Shown: positions 1-11,557 of the stretch, piece by piece
How the letters are laid out: each line of letters opens with the position of its first letter
Position numbering within the stretch: position 1 is the stretch's first letter
From: Heligmosomoides polygyrus polygyrus
Taxonomy: Eukaryota > Nematoda > Chromadorea > Rhabditida > Heligmosomidae
Direction: 5' to 3'
DNA: 64,000 bases
Assembly: GCA_947396885.1 (NCBI GenBank)
Contig: OX377206.1
Span: 16,491,466 to 16,555,465 of the forward strand
Notes under the pieces: generated by a model
Told to the model about the DNA's origin: nothing
Seen by the model: the letters and a program-made list of their open reading frames with translations, nothing else
Databases searched by the model: none
Translations under genes and position numbers: made by a program

Positions 1-460
1 ACTGCTTCTTTCTTCAGATACTACTATGTGACACTACGTTCTATTCTCGGCCCTCTTCAGATTCTTAACATCGGCAAGCTTTCCAGGACGAGATTTCAGG
101 GTACTAAATGAGAAGAGGGTCCTTCTATTGCACTGCTCCATTATCAACAGGTGTAAAAGCGCCAAAATGCCCAGCACGAATTTGCGCTTGAAATCCTTAA
201 TCAGAATGGAAAGACACGACAACATACGACATTCTCCTCCGAAGTCGATAACTCGTCGGCACGTGGTTTATCAGTGTCCATTTGATTTCTGAAAATCATA
301 GACCTGATAAGCCTGTTGATTCTTTCTTTACTAATCTTACTAGTGAGATGTTGAGCAAGCAAAAGGGGCGGCAATATGCGACAGCTATCTAGTGTATTGT
401 ATGAAGTGATCCACTAAGTTCTCAAAGGTACTCCTAACTAGTGAAGGGTTTCGACCTCAC

Positions 461-1741
461 ATGGAGATTGAAGTGGAGACCAGGGTCATTAGAAATAGCT
501 CGGAATGCTGACTACTAGCATAGGTGTCAAAATTGCAAAATGAAATTCCTGAGCTAGTTGTGACCTGTTGAAGTTCAGGGGCTGACTGTGGGATGGCCAC
601 GCGGAAGAGCTGGCGCGAGAGCGGTGAGGGATTGGGGCTCCGTAAGAATCGTTCGCAAGGTGCGACGGTGGCGCAGGTGTAGTGCTCCGGCTCGTCAGTC
701 GTGAGGTTGTTGGTTTGGTTCCCATGGCTGCCGCTCTTCTTCCACATTATGATTTATCCTTGAAAGTGCATTTCGTTCCGATTTTATTTTATTTTGTTTT
801 CACTGATTTTTATTCATTATTTTGCAAAAATTGAGAAAACACCTTACAATGAACAACTAAATATGTTTTTATCAACTTCGGCATTCATGATACAAAGCAG
901 AAAAATTGTGTTAAGGAACCATGTTCTTCACATAATGCACATCTCATACATTAATATAATCTGCCTTATCCCACGAGTATTTCAAAAAGTTCGCAAAGCT
1001 AGGGAAGGTACAGACGTTTCAGCAAATGGTCGCAAATTTTCAAACTCAAACCTCGCCCAAGGGGTTACTTGAGGTGCTGTAGACGAAACTGACATCCGAT
1101 TTTAAAATTTCGGCCGATTACGGAAGGTAACAGTAGCAGCGGCCTTAACAAACCGCACCGCATTCTACCGTACTCCGTAATACCAACAATGGACGTCAGA
1201 ATCGTGATCAGTACCCCAAATAACCCCCATGGGCGAAGTTCGGGTGAAAACATTTGCTACCACTCCTCAACCTCTGCCGAAGCACTGAAAGTGTCACACA
1301 ATAGTCCCAGTTGTCCCTGTCGATCATGCTTCCACCAGAAGGTTAGGGCTTCAAAGTAAATCCGCTGTGGAAATAATTCTCGTTTTTCTTGGAAAACCAA
1401 ATATAGTGCTATAGGTCAGAATAAAATATCATTTCGAAGATAAACCATGATGTGCAAAAGGCACGGCAGCAGTGAGAACCGATCCAAAGGCCTCACATCT
1501 GGCGAGTCGAAGCACTACCCGCCGCGCCACAGCCGCACCTGGTGAGCCATTCTTACGGAGCCCCCATCACTCACCGCTTTCGTGCCAGCTCTTCCGCGTG
1601 GCCAGCCCACAATCAACCCCTGAACTTTGACAGATCACAACTCGCTCAGGAGTTTTATTCTGCAATTTTGACACCCATATTCGCAATCAGCATTTCGAGC
1701 TCTTTCTAATGACCCTAGTCTCTAATTAAAGCTCCATGGAA
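461..1741. repeat. Foldback element with tRNA-like arms (copy 1)
   Basis: The arms at about 461-740 and 1,440-1,741 are inverted copies of each other. Each includes a tRNA-like stretch with a recognisable box A and a weak box B. The loop holds a second, shorter inverted repeat at about 1,040-1,100 and 1,185-1,255, containing the motif GGTTATTTGGGG (minus strand, about 1,205-1,220) found in other foldbacks of this window. The same unit occurs at 55,383-59,165, where a Helitron splits the loop. Confidence 0.75.
645..735 (+). repeat. tRNA-derived SINE-like unit
   Basis: A box A-like TGGCGCAGGTG is followed about 45 bases later by a box B-like GGTTTGGTTCC, the spacing of an RNA polymerase III promoter. 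A complete cloverleaf does not form, so this is not a functional tRNA. It lies in the left foldback arm; its inverted partner is near 1,483-1,570, and the duplicate is at about 55,567-55,657. Confidence 0.55.
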
Positions 1742-2599
1742 GCTCGAAACCCTTCCCTGGTAACTGGGAAAAAAGACTGGAAATGGCAAAAGGGCAAAAT
1801 GGAGGTGGCAAACTTCATGGTTGGAAGTATGTAATGTAACACTTAATTTGAAGTGAGCGCCTTGTGAGGACGGAAGAAGGCTTAGCTCAATGAAGGAAGC
1901 CGAAAGTTTGAGGAAGGCGATGGCCGTCGGGATCGTGGAGCACAGAAACAGACCAGTAACGCTGGTGGAGCAGGCCGACTGACTGTGATACCATTAACAG
2001 ACTGCAGAGATACGAGAACTCACAAGGAGAGCCTCCTAAGTGGCGGTGAGCTTTTGCGATGCAATTTTTACAGGATGTAGGGTCCGGTGGGGCGAGTCCA
2101 AAACCATAGTTACTTTTTTCGGAATGCTCTTCCGTGGTCGAAGAAAAGCGTGTGGACGCGTGTGTATCGGGTGCAAGCAACAGCATCCACCTCCTCCAAG
2201 TGTGCTCCATGTCCCAATCTGAATCCGGTAAATCTAATCGTAAGAATCCAAAGTGTTAGAGGATCACAGCTAAAAACACGAAAGCCAGTAAGGAGGACGA
2301 ATGTTTCGACATAACAACTGAGTTCCGCCTTCACCTCTCTAGACACTGACCTGAACGCCTTCACGTCAGGAAGGCCCTCGCCAGACCATCAGATGCTCTC
2401 TGCATTCTGACGTGAGACTGACTCGTTTCTTAGCCACAAGGCGCAGAGCGCTTATGTCTCTTTTGTTCATGGCAACTTAAAGGTACTTTAGGATGAATAG
2501 CTCACATTTGTCTTTGAGGCACCGGAATGGTATAGTGAGAAAGGCGCGTTCGAAGTAAGTGGGGAAGCGAACCTTATTAACCACTTCTCTAACGTTCAT

Positions 2600-2885
2600 T
2601 TACTGAGTTGATTTCGTTTGCTTTCCACATGAAGGCAAAATTGTCGAAACTTTGGCCGAGTAAAGACGTTAGCATCTCGGACTTGGCTGAACGCGCACAA
2701 GGCAACATTACCTAGGGATTGCCGAGATTCACCGAAATCAAGTCGGAAGTAGACCAATGCTTCTTGATAGCAGAAGTATGGAATAAAAGTAAGATAATCG
2801 CACAATCGCAAATAGGAAACTTTACTAGCACGGAACACGAACGAAACTACGAGCAAGGCAATAGGTCGTACATACAAATTATTCA
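2600..2885 (+). pseudogene. Broken copy of an unrecognised open frame
   Basis: Copy 2 has a 93-codon open frame at 60,789-61,070. Here the same sequence lacks four bases near 2,713 (acctaggg against acctacctggg), giving an immediate stop after the Asn-Ile-Thr codons, and it has other small changes. The peptide is mixed polar/aliphatic and I do not recognise it. It could be an old exon or simply an open stretch of repeat. Confidence 0.35.
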
Positions 2886-3248
2886 AAACGCTTAACTCAA
2901 AAGGCCTGATGCGCGCTTAAGTCCCTCACACACTTTTGGGGCGAGCGGCTGGCGGCGAAAGCGATTAGTCACGCTGCTCACGCAGTCTTGCCGGTGGCAG
3001 GCGCAGAGGCATGGAGCGGAGGCACTGTAGTTCTAGTCGGGACCCACTGCTGCCACTGATCCTCTGTCCTCCCTCTGGCAGCTCTTTGCCGCGAAAGGCT
3101 AGAGTGTCTACGGGCAAAGCTCGATTTAAAGAAGTGAAACGGCGAGAGTGCAGAGAAAAAGGCGCTGCAGCTGCGCTACGAGCGAGGGAGGTGACTCAGC
3201 GCCTGGGTGGGAAAACACGCTCGTCGCCTGCGTCTCCGGGGCTCGTTA

Positions 3249-3382
3249 GGCCCCGTTTATACTTCCGACGCCGAGCGACGCGACGGCATGTGTAATGGCC
3301 AAATTGATCGATCGCGTCGCCCGATCAATGCGGCCACAATGCGTGGCATCGCGTCGCTCAGCGTCGGAGTATAAACGGGCCC
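3249..3382. mobile_element. Palindromic MITE, family A (PIF/Harbinger-like)
   Basis: About 134 bp, almost fully self-complementary, with ends GGCCCCGTTTATACTTC and its complement, flanked by TTA on both sides. A three-base TWA target duplication is typical of PIF/Harbinger. It has no coding capacity. It is shared with copy 2 (61,432-61,565), so it predates the duplication. Confidence 0.85.
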
Positions 3383-3864
3383 TTACGGAGACTTCCTGTA
3401 GATGGTGACCGAATTTCAAGGAGAAAGCCATGTTCCGAAAGAGTGGACCTTCTGCAAGTCAGAATCAAGATGAGCTGAAACTCGTGCCTTCAGAATAATT
3501 AAGTAAATTTTTTGAATAAATATGATGGTTCCAAGTGGTCAGGGCGTACAGGCGGTCCATCCTCAGATCCCCTTTATTATCCGTCTTCCTCTGGCAGAGT
3601 ATTAGTGCTTATACACAGATCAGTCCTGAAGGTATTCATATTAGGGAGTGGTGAAAACATACTTTCAGTGTCATTATAACCTCTCATTTTCTCTAATCAC
3701 AACTATTATACTGTATTATCCCACCATACTCTATAATAATAGGCTAAGCGATTAGCCATGGAGCACGTCAAAAAATAGGGGCGGAAACATCAGGGGCGGA
3801 AACATCAGGGGCGGAAACGTCAGGGGCGCGAAAATAGCAGAAAATACCCAGACGCCTTCTACGT

Positions 3865-4205
3865 GCCTGGCGATGCCGTAGATGTACCGAACACGTCGGC
3901 AAGCATGTCTGACGATGCTGTAGACGTGCCGAACACGTCGGCGACCGTGCATGGCGAGCTGTAGACGTGCCGAACACGTCGGCAACTGTGCCTGGCGATG
4001 CCGTGGACGTGCCGATCACGTGGCGACCGTGCATGGCGAGCCGTAGACGTGCCGAACACGTCTGCGACCGTGCATGGCGAGCCGTAGACGTGCCGAACAC
4101 GTCGGCAACCGTGCCTGGCGATGCCGTAGACGTGCCGATCACGTCGGCGACCGTGCATGGCGAGCCGTAGACGTGCCGAACACGTCGGCGACCGTGCCTG
4201 GGCAT
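3865..4205. repeat. 41/42-bp minisatellite with palindromic core
   Basis: About eight units with starts such as 4,040, 4,081 and 4,123. Each contains GACGTGCCGAACACGTC, an imperfect palindrome. Degenerate relatives lie at about 9,895-10,030 near the other end of the same Helitron-like element. Open frames here are products of the repeat, not genes. Confidence 0.85.
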
Positions 4206-4279
4206 TTAGATGATCATCGACGGGAGGCGTTCACAGCAGGGGAGGCAATCGATATCGATCGATATTAATGATTTTTCTG

Positions 4280-5240
4280 TGGATGTCGTGCAAGCGCCCT
4301 GAAACATCAGTCCTGGGGGTAATCGAGGTCGCTAAACACGAATATGAAGTCGACCAATCGAGATTTTTCTGTGGATGTCATGCAATCTCCCTGGAACATC
4401 AGCCCTGGGGGTAATCGAGGGCGCTGAACACGAACCTGAAGTCGACCAATCGATATCGATCGATATTATCGATTTTTTGTTGATGTCGTGCAAGCGCCCC
4501 GAAACATCAGCCCTGGGGGTAATCGAGGTCGCTGAACACGAATCTGAAGTCGACCAATCGATATCGATCGATATTATCGATTTTTTTGTGGAATTGGCGA
4601 TCGGAAATTTCAGTCCTAGGGGTATCGTGGTTGGTGAACGCGACTCTGAATCCCGTTATTGAAGTGTCGAGCGCCATCAATCCATTTGAGCTGTATTATC
4701 GATTTGTGTGTGGATGTCTTTCTTGCGGTCCGACCTCCCCGCCTCTGGGCTAATCGACGTCACTGAACTCGAATCTGAAGTTCATTTTTGAAGTATCGGT
4801 CGCTATCAATCGATATCGACCCGTGTTATCGATTTTTTGTGGATATCTTTCTTTCGGTCCGAAACTTCCCTCCCGGGGTAATCGAGGTCGCTGCACGCGA
4901 GAGCAAAGTCCCTTTCTGAAGTTTCGATCGCCATCAATCCAGATTGAGCCGTTTTATCCATTTGTTTGTGGATGTCGTTTGGCGGTCAGAAATTTCAGTC
5001 CTAGGGGTATCGTGGTTGGTGTGCACGACTCTGAATCCCGTTATTGAAGTGTCGGGTGCCTTCACTCCATTTTGAGCCGCATTTACGATTTGTGTGTGGA
5101 TGTCTTTCTTGCGGTCCGATCTCCCCGCCTCTGGCTAATCGACGTCACTGAACTCGAATCTGAAGTTCATTTTTGAAGTATCGGTCGCTATCAATCGATA
5201 TCGACCCGTGTTATCGATTTTTTGTGGATATCTTTCTTTC
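4280..5240. repeat. 128-bp satellite with trimeric higher-order repeat, left part
   Basis: The first units are about 108 bp; from 4,658 the units start at 4,786, 4,914, 5,042 and 5,170, a period of 128 bp. Three monomer types, recognised by tgaagtgtcg, tgaagtatcg and tgaagtttcg, alternate in order, making a 384-bp higher-order unit. Monomers contain TTATCGAT and a GCTGAACACGAATCTGAAG-like motif. The array is interrupted by the RTE at 5,241 and resumes at 8,660. Confidence 0.85.
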
Positions 5241-8200
5241 CCACGGATCTCCCTCGATAGAGAGCCTTCGGGCTTTCTTGTTAAGAGGGATCTCGGGCAG
5301 CTTGTCGCAGGGCCACGTGGCGCGTCCCCGGGTGGTGGATAGGGGAATTAAACGCGAACCAAATGCGACCTTGTACTGCCCAGAGACGCAGGTGGGATGC
5401 AGGGGATGGACTCCTTGCTCCTGCTGTGTCGGGTCGATGCGCTCCTTGTGCGTGGGAGTGGCATGGCACAATGTGCGTGGATGTGTCCGTGACTGTGCGG
5501 ATTGTAGCTGTGTCGGCTCGGCCAAAAGCTTGCACTCGGTAGACTGGGAGAACATCGTAAGGCGATTCGAGGCCGCCTCAAAAGTCTCGCCCCGTCCCTT
5601 CGGGCAGTCTGGCTGGCTGCCCGGAGTTCTTCGCCCGCACGACAGAGCCCGACTAGCTACCCGTGTGTATTCAAGTCAAAAACAGCAGCACTAAAGGGCC
5701 TCATTCCCCTGACCTCGAAAGAGCCCCCATTTCTGCAGCGATGGGAAGGACGAGTACGGAGAGGCTGCTAAAATCTCAGGGCGTAACCAGGCTGCGCAAA
5801 TTGAGAAGGACTAGGATGACGATCTGTACTTACAACACCCGCACGCTTGCATCGGAAGCATCCGTCGAGGACCTGATGATGCAAGCCAGGAAGATCAAGT
5901 ACGACGTCATCGGACTGACCGAGACGAGAAGACACCACCCCCTACACGCCGCCTACGACTCCGGAGAAGAACTGTTCCTCGGAACATGCGACAGCAGGGG
6001 AGTAGGCGGCGTTGGTGTCCTCGTCAACACGCACTTGGCCATGAACATCGATTCGTACTAGTCTGACAAGCCGAATCGGACGTCTGCGACTGAAGCGATG
6101 TGGCTCCGTGCCAGCTTTGACTGTGTTCGTCGTGTATGCCCCAACATCCGACTACGACGACGAGGAGGTTGAAGCCTTCTACGTGGAGCTGGAGAAGTTC
6201 TATAAGGAAGATCGCACCTTCTACAAGGTGATCGTCGGCGACTTCAACGCCAAGATCGGACCGCGAAGGTCGCCGGAAGAACTTCACATCGGAACCCACG
6301 GTTTGGAGTGGAACGAGCAAGGTGAAAGGCTGTCTGAGTTTATCATGTCGACCAAGACCATCCATGGAAACTCGCAGTTCCAGAAGCCTCCCTCCCTACG
6401 ATGGACCTGGGAATCCCTCGGTGGCCAGTTCCACAACGAGATCGACCACATCATCTTCAACAGCAAGTATTGCCTGGCCGACGTCTCCGTTGTCCCCAAG
6501 TTCTACACGGGATCGGACCACCGCCTCCTTCGCGCAAGGTTCCGCTTTTCGCGTCAAGGAGAGGAGGCCGCGAAGTTCAAGAAGAGGAGTCCCAGAACGA
6601 CCATCAACTGGGACCTATACATCTCTCTTGTCGGCCTTTGGGAAGATGCCGTTATGGACAACGTCGACGAGGAATACGACCGCTTCGTGCACCATCTCCA
6701 CGATAGTGCTAAGGGAGCCGAGAGCTTGAAGACCACGAAGAGACGTCTGTCTCCGGAAACTCTCGAGCTGATACGCCAGCGTGGAGCAGCACGAGCGTCA
6801 GGCAACTACAAACTGACGTCCGAGCTTGCGAAGCTATGCAGAGAGGCGATAAAGGAGGATCTTAAGGAGAGAAGGGCGGAAGTGTTGGCTGAAGCTGCAG
6901 AGGCAGGGTTGAGCATGCGCAATGCCCGCCGGAACTTCGCCAACTTCAAGACCAAGATGACAGCTCTCCGACGTCCCGACGGAACCGTCACCTCTTCCAG
7001 AAGGACCATGGAGAAGGTCATCCACGACTTCTTCTCCGATCTCTTCGATAGCCACGTCCACTTGCCCCCATGCCATCTTCTGCAGGATGGATACGTCGTC
7101 CCCTCTGTTCTCCCTTCCGAGATCCGACACGCCATCTCGTCGGTGAAGAAACGTACAGCACCCGGTCCCGACAGGATCAGACCCGAACACCTGAAGAACC
7201 TCCCGCCTACGCTCATCAACACCCTGGCGCGGTTCTTCACACGTTACCTGTCGGAGTGCAAGGTTCCATCTCAGTGGAAGACCAGCAGAACCGTCTTGCT
7301 GTACAAAAAGGGAGACGTGCACGACATTGGCAACTATCGCCCAATCTGCCTGCTGTCCGTAGTCTACAAGCTGTTCACTCGAGCTATCCTGAATAGGATT
7401 AGCAGAACGCTGGACGAAGGACAGCCATGCGAGCAAGCAGGATTTCGGAGAGGATTCAGCACGATCGACCACATACACACCATTACGAAGCTCATCGAAG
7501 TGTCGCGAGAGTACAAGCTGCCGCTGTGCCTTATGTTCATCGACCTGAAGAAGGCATTCGACACTGTCGAAACTGAAGCGGTCATCGAAGCCCTGCTCAC
7601 TCAGGGCGTTCCTACTCAGTACATCAGAGTCCTTCGAGAGCTGTACAGTGGATTCACGACCAAGATCTCACCATTCTACAACGACGTCGTCGTCGACGTG
7701 AAGAGTGGAATTCGGCAAGGGGATACCATATCCCCGAAGCTCTTCAGCGCCACTCTCGAAAACGTCATGCCGAACTAGAATGGGAAGACATGGAAGTGAA
7801 GGTCGACGGCCGGCAACTACATCATCTTCGCTTCACTGACGACATCGTGCTCATAACACCGAGCATCAGCCAGGCGGAGCGAATGCTGGCCGACTTCGAT
7901 CGTGTATGTGGGAACGTTGGACTGCAGCTGAATCTTACGAAGACGATGTTCATGAGGAACGGATGGGTTTCTGATGCCCCATTCTCGCTCAACGGAACGA
8001 ACATCTCCGAATGCTCCAGCTATGTGTATCTGGGTCGCGAAGTCAACATGGCCAACGACCTAGCACCAGAGCTGAGCAGGAGGAAAAGAGCGGCTTGGGG
8101 AGCTTTCAAGAGCGTCGAAGAAATCACGAAGAAGACGAAGAACGTCCGACTCCGTGCCCACCTATTCGACTCCACTGTTCTTCCTGCCCTAACATACGCC

Positions 8201-8659
8201 TCAGAGACCTGGGCTATACGAAAGCAGGATGAACACGCGATCAGTGTCGCGCAGCATGGAATCGAGAGGACGATGCTCGGAGTGACACGACTCACGCAAG
8301 TGAGAGAAGGCCTCCGGAGTTCCGAGCTTCGCCGACGCTAGAAGATCAGAGACGCTGTCGCGTGGGCCAAGTTGTCGAAAATTAGGTGGGCCGGCCACGT
8401 AATGCGCTTCGCAGACACCCGCTGGACGAGAGCCATCACCGACTGGATTCCGCGAGATGTCAAAAGAACACCAGGACGCCCACCAACGCGTTGGTCGGAC
8501 TTCTTCGTTAAAGCCCTGAACGACCGATATGACGCTCTTCGTGTCCCTCGAGCGAGGAGGATTCATTGGACCACTCTGGCACGCGACAGGGACGAATGGA
8601 GACGCTGCTGGCACCCGCTCGAGCAATTCGATGATCAACGGGACGACAGGTGACAGGTG
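5241..8659 (+). mobile_element. Near full-length RTE-clade non-LTR retrotransposon
   Basis: About 3.42 kb. Flanked by an 11-bp target duplication, ATCTTTCTTTC (5,230-5,240) and ATCTTTGTTTC (8,660-8,670), one mismatch. The 3' end is a short repeat (gacaggtgacaggtg) without poly(A), as in RTE elements. Other copies here share its ends: 17,681 begins like its 5' end, and 13,495 (minus strand) ends like its 3' end. It lies inside a satellite monomer within the Helitron-like element, so it is the youngest layer there. Confidence 0.92.
5741..8653 (+). pseudogene. RTE endonuclease-reverse transcriptase, three lesions
   Basis: An apurinic-type endonuclease domain lies at about 5,810-6,560 (TYNTRTL at its start; VGDFNAKIG; GSDHRLLRARF). 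The reverse transcriptase follows at about 7,100-8,000 (KRTAPGPDRIRPEHL; NYRPICLLSVVYKLF; FIDLKKAFDTV; GIRQGDTISPKLFS). A C-terminal region contains GHVMRFAD and [12 protein letters not shown]. Lesions are a stop plus small deletion at 6,059, a frameshift near 7,771 just before the catalytic box, and a stop at 8,339. The catalytic box reads FTDD where the scrambled copy at 13.9 kb has FADD. Start chosen at MGRTSTERLL. Probably inactive but recent. Confidence 0.9.
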
Positions 8660-9560
8660 ATCTTTGTTTCAGTCCGAAACTTCCCTCACGGGGTAGTCGA
8701 GGTCGCTGCACGCGAGAGCAAAGTCCCTTTCTGAAGTGCCGATCGCCATCAATCCAGATTGAGCCGTTTTATCAATTTGTTTGTGGATGTCGTTTGGCGG
8801 TCAGAAATTTCAGTCCTAGGGGTATCGTGATTGGTGTGCACGACTCTGAATCCCGTTATTGAAGTGTCGGGTGCCTTCACTCCAGTTTGAGCCGCATTTA
8901 CGATTTGTGTGTGGATGTCTTTCTTGCGGTCCGATCTCCCCGCCTCTGGCTAATCGACGTCACTGAACTCGAATCTGAAGTTCATTTTTGAAGTATCGGT
9001 CGCTATCAATCGATATCGACCCGTGTTATCGATTTTTTTGTGGATATCTTTCTTTCGGTCCGAAACTTCCCTCCCGGGGTAGTCGAGGTCGCTGCACGCG
9101 AGAGCAAAGTCCCTTTCTGAAGTGTCGATCGCCATCAATCCAGATTGAGCCGTATTATCGATTTTTTTGTGGATATCTTTCTTGCGGTCCGAACTCCCCG
9201 CCCCTCGAATCTGAAGTTCGTTTTTGAAGTGTCGTTCGCTATCAATCGATATCGACCGGTATTACCGTTTTTGTGTAGTAAAGGCGCTGTTACCCTACCA
9301 AAATCCAGGTTTGAATAACGCGCCATGTGCGGTTACACTCGTTAACGTGCAGTGTGTCTTGCTGCGTGAAGTACCGAAAATCATTGTTGAATATCGTGTT
9401 GAATTTCTGTGGAAATCTTTCTTGCGGTCCGGTACTTCCGTCCTGGGCTAGTCGACGTCGCTGAAGGCGAGCGTGAAGTCCACATTTGAGGTGTCCATCG
9501 CCATCAATCCATTTAGGCCATATTATCGATTTTTACGTGGATTTAGTCAAAAATAGTGGG
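8660..9560. repeat. 128-bp satellite, right part after RTE
   Basis: Units continue at 8,734, 8,862, 8,990 and 9,119 in the order expected if the RTE were removed. The last unit, near 9,224, is shortened and the array decays into single-copy-like DNA to about 9,560, then further motif relatives at 9,650-9,880. Confidence 0.85.
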
Positions 9561-10234
9561 CGGGGGAAATAGGGGGGGGGGGTGAATTACGGCACGAAAA
9601 CACGAAAATAGCGAAAAATACCCAGACGTCTTCTCCCTTCTTGGGATCTTCTGCCCTGGAGGTGGTCGAAGTCTCTAAACACAAATCTGAAATTCGCTTT
9701 TGAAGTATCGATCGCCATCAATGGATATTGATCAAGCTATAGATTTTTGCGGATGTCGTCTAGGCGGTTTAAAACTTTAGCCCTGGAGGCAGTCGAGGTC
9801 AGTCAACACGAATCTGAAATTCGTTTTTGAAGTATTGATTACCATCAATCGATACTGATCAAGTTATCGAGCGCGAAAATAGCGGAAAATACTCAGACGT
9901 CTTCTACGTGCCAGGGATTTAGAAGACGTGCGGAATACGTCGCGTGACGTGCCTGGGACTCAAAGGACGTGCCAAAGGCTTCGCTCAGCGTGTTTGGAGA
10001 TTCAGGTAGATGTGCCGAAAACGTCGTCCGCTGGGGGTGGATCAGTGAGGGGGACCAGTAGCAGTAATGGGGGACCGTTTCAATAGGGGAAGACCAGTAG
10101 TGGGGAACCAATAGATCGCCCTATCACGCCATATACTATACCTACTGCGAGCCTTTTGTACTCCTAGGTAGGGAAGAAAGCTGTGCAAGTAGAGCAGTTA
10201 ACTTGATGTGATTCTCCTTAGCTTAGTGATACTG

Positions 10235-10292
10235 CAACATCGCGCGAAGCGCGCAAGTGCGAGGAACGCCGATAGGCGTGACGGAGCACTTG
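10235..10292 (+). mobile_element. Helitron 3' terminus with hairpin
   Basis: The segment cgcgaagcgcgcaagtgcgag is followed by stem ACGCC-gata-GGCGT and the terminal agcacttg. The same layout occurs on the minus strand at 56,401-56,450 and, decayed, at 34,878-34,925, so it defines a family terminus. Confidence 0.7.
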
Positions 10293-11151
10293 TAGTCTAT
10301 AAACCACGGCTGGTTGGATTCCAGTCCTTGCCTCAAATCAAAAAGTGACACAAGCAATTTGTGTTAGTTGGCCTTTGAAGCGTGAAGTTTCTATGTTGAG
10401 GAATGAAGGGTATAAACCCCAGACATGCACGTGAAGCAAGCGATATGAAAAGCTTCTAGTTGCGCACAACTTTGCATGTAACCATAAACAACAGTCTACT
10501 GCTTTAGTGTTCTACATATTCTATCCCTCCCAAGCCCAACACAACCTAGGAGGCATCTGTCTCACATAATGGCAATTCCTGTTGTTTACTAACATGTCAT
10601 TGCCGATATTTTCCACCCAGCTTGTGCCAGAAAAGACGAAATCTGATCTCACCGATATTGCTGATAGGACAGCATCTCCAGCACCGATATTGCTGATAGG
10701 ACAGCATCTCCAGACGCTCCTCCTTTGAGAAATGAGTGCTAACGAAGTGCATTGGTCGGCTGATCCAGCCCCGATCCCAGTAGGTTGCTCTCTCTAGTGC
10801 CGAAGTGACCCGCTGCCTGGACTCTAGCGCGGGCGAGAAAACGGCCAGTTGGTACTTCGCGACAGCAGCGACACGAGCGATTGGGGCGACGACGTAGTCT
10901 GGTGCACATGATTCCACCATAACGCCTGTTTCTTGTAAGTCAGTCAATCAGTCTCTGCAAACGCTAACAAACAGTCATAACACCTACATCCATCAATCTG
11001 GCACTCAAAGGATGTGTAATAGCATGCCTTACCTTGATCTGAAGAATGGCAGAATAATGCGCTATAGTGTAACTAGGCACTCACACTCGCTTCCGCCGCC
11101 GGCGCGAAGTGTGAACGAGCGACAGGAGCGACAGCGCCAGCGTTCGTGTAT
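10293..11151. other. Duplicated non-coding stretch
   Basis: Matches 61,890-62,759 of copy 2. It contains a 34-bp local duplication in copy 1 only (ccgatattgctgataggacagcatctcca repeated near 10,650-10,705). I see no convincing gene; open frames on both strands lack coding character and are interrupted between the copies. Confidence 0.5.
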
Positions 11152-11219
11152 GGCCTATGTTACGCTTCGGCGACGCCGTGTTGCGCGGGTTTCTATGCAC
11201 TGCGTAGCAGCCCGCGTAA

Positions 11220-11554
11220 GGCCTCGTGCATACTTCCCGTCGCCGCGATTGAATCGCGGCGATGAGTTTTGCAGAGCGACGCGAAAGAATTTGAATTTCT
11301 CTCTGCTCGTCGAATCGCCCATCGCTCTGCAAGGGAGCGCGACGGCGATCCGTCCAGGATCAACGCTAAACACCGCGCGCGGCGCGAAAAAGTATGCCAT
11401 GCCCGCGATGGGCGCGGGAAGCCATCGCGCATGCCGACCGCCACTTTGCGGCGGCCACGGCGAGGTTTTCTTTGACTATTTGGCCGCGTGCGGCGGAATG
11501 GCCATGAACTGAGCGCCGCGATGGCATCGCGGCGATGGAAGTATGCCCCCGGCC
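11220..11554. mobile_element. Palindrome-ended MITE, family D
   Basis: 335 bp, starting GGCCTCGTGCATACTTCC and ending GGAAGTATGCCCCCGGCC, flanked by TAA. A second copy in opposite orientation is at 54,528-54,839 with TTA flanks. GC-rich, no transposase. Confidence 0.82.
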
Positions 11555-11557
11555 TAA

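Larger units (their letters stand above)
3706..10292 (+). mobile_element. Helitron-like non-autonomous element carrying satellite and RTE
   Basis: Copy 2 is continuous across this point (cacaacta then tagcctataaacc near 61,889), which gives an empty site. The right end has Helitron-type terminal structure: a GC-rich stem (ACGCC, loop gata, GGCGT) nine bases before the terminus agcacttg, then host T. The left end is less clean: the host A is followed by ttatac, while a TC-starting, Helitron-like TCTATAATAATAGG begins at 3,730. Contents are a 41/42-bp minisatellite, a 128-bp satellite, a nested RTE and a G-rich accagtaatgggg tail. No Rep or helicase was seen. The end CTTG departs from canonical CTRR. 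Confidence 0.7.

Noticed and set aside
645..735. tRNA gene
   Set aside because: Boxes A and B are present but the stems do not form a full cloverleaf; dispersed, inverted copies indicate a SINE or foldback arm. The same applies to 15,188, 18,885, 51,778, 59,640 and 60,075.
3752..4205. Up to 145-codon frames on both strands
   Set aside because: Produced by the 41/42-bp minisatellite; repeated TSTARHARS-like text in shifting frames.
3859..4205. Possible CRISPR array
   Set aside because: Units run head to tail without unique spacers, in a eukaryotic, transposon-rich setting; a minisatellite explains it.
5173..5694. 173-codon frame upstream of the RTE coding region
   Set aside because: It starts in satellite and runs into the RTE 5' untranslated part; the endonuclease begins near 5,741 in another frame.
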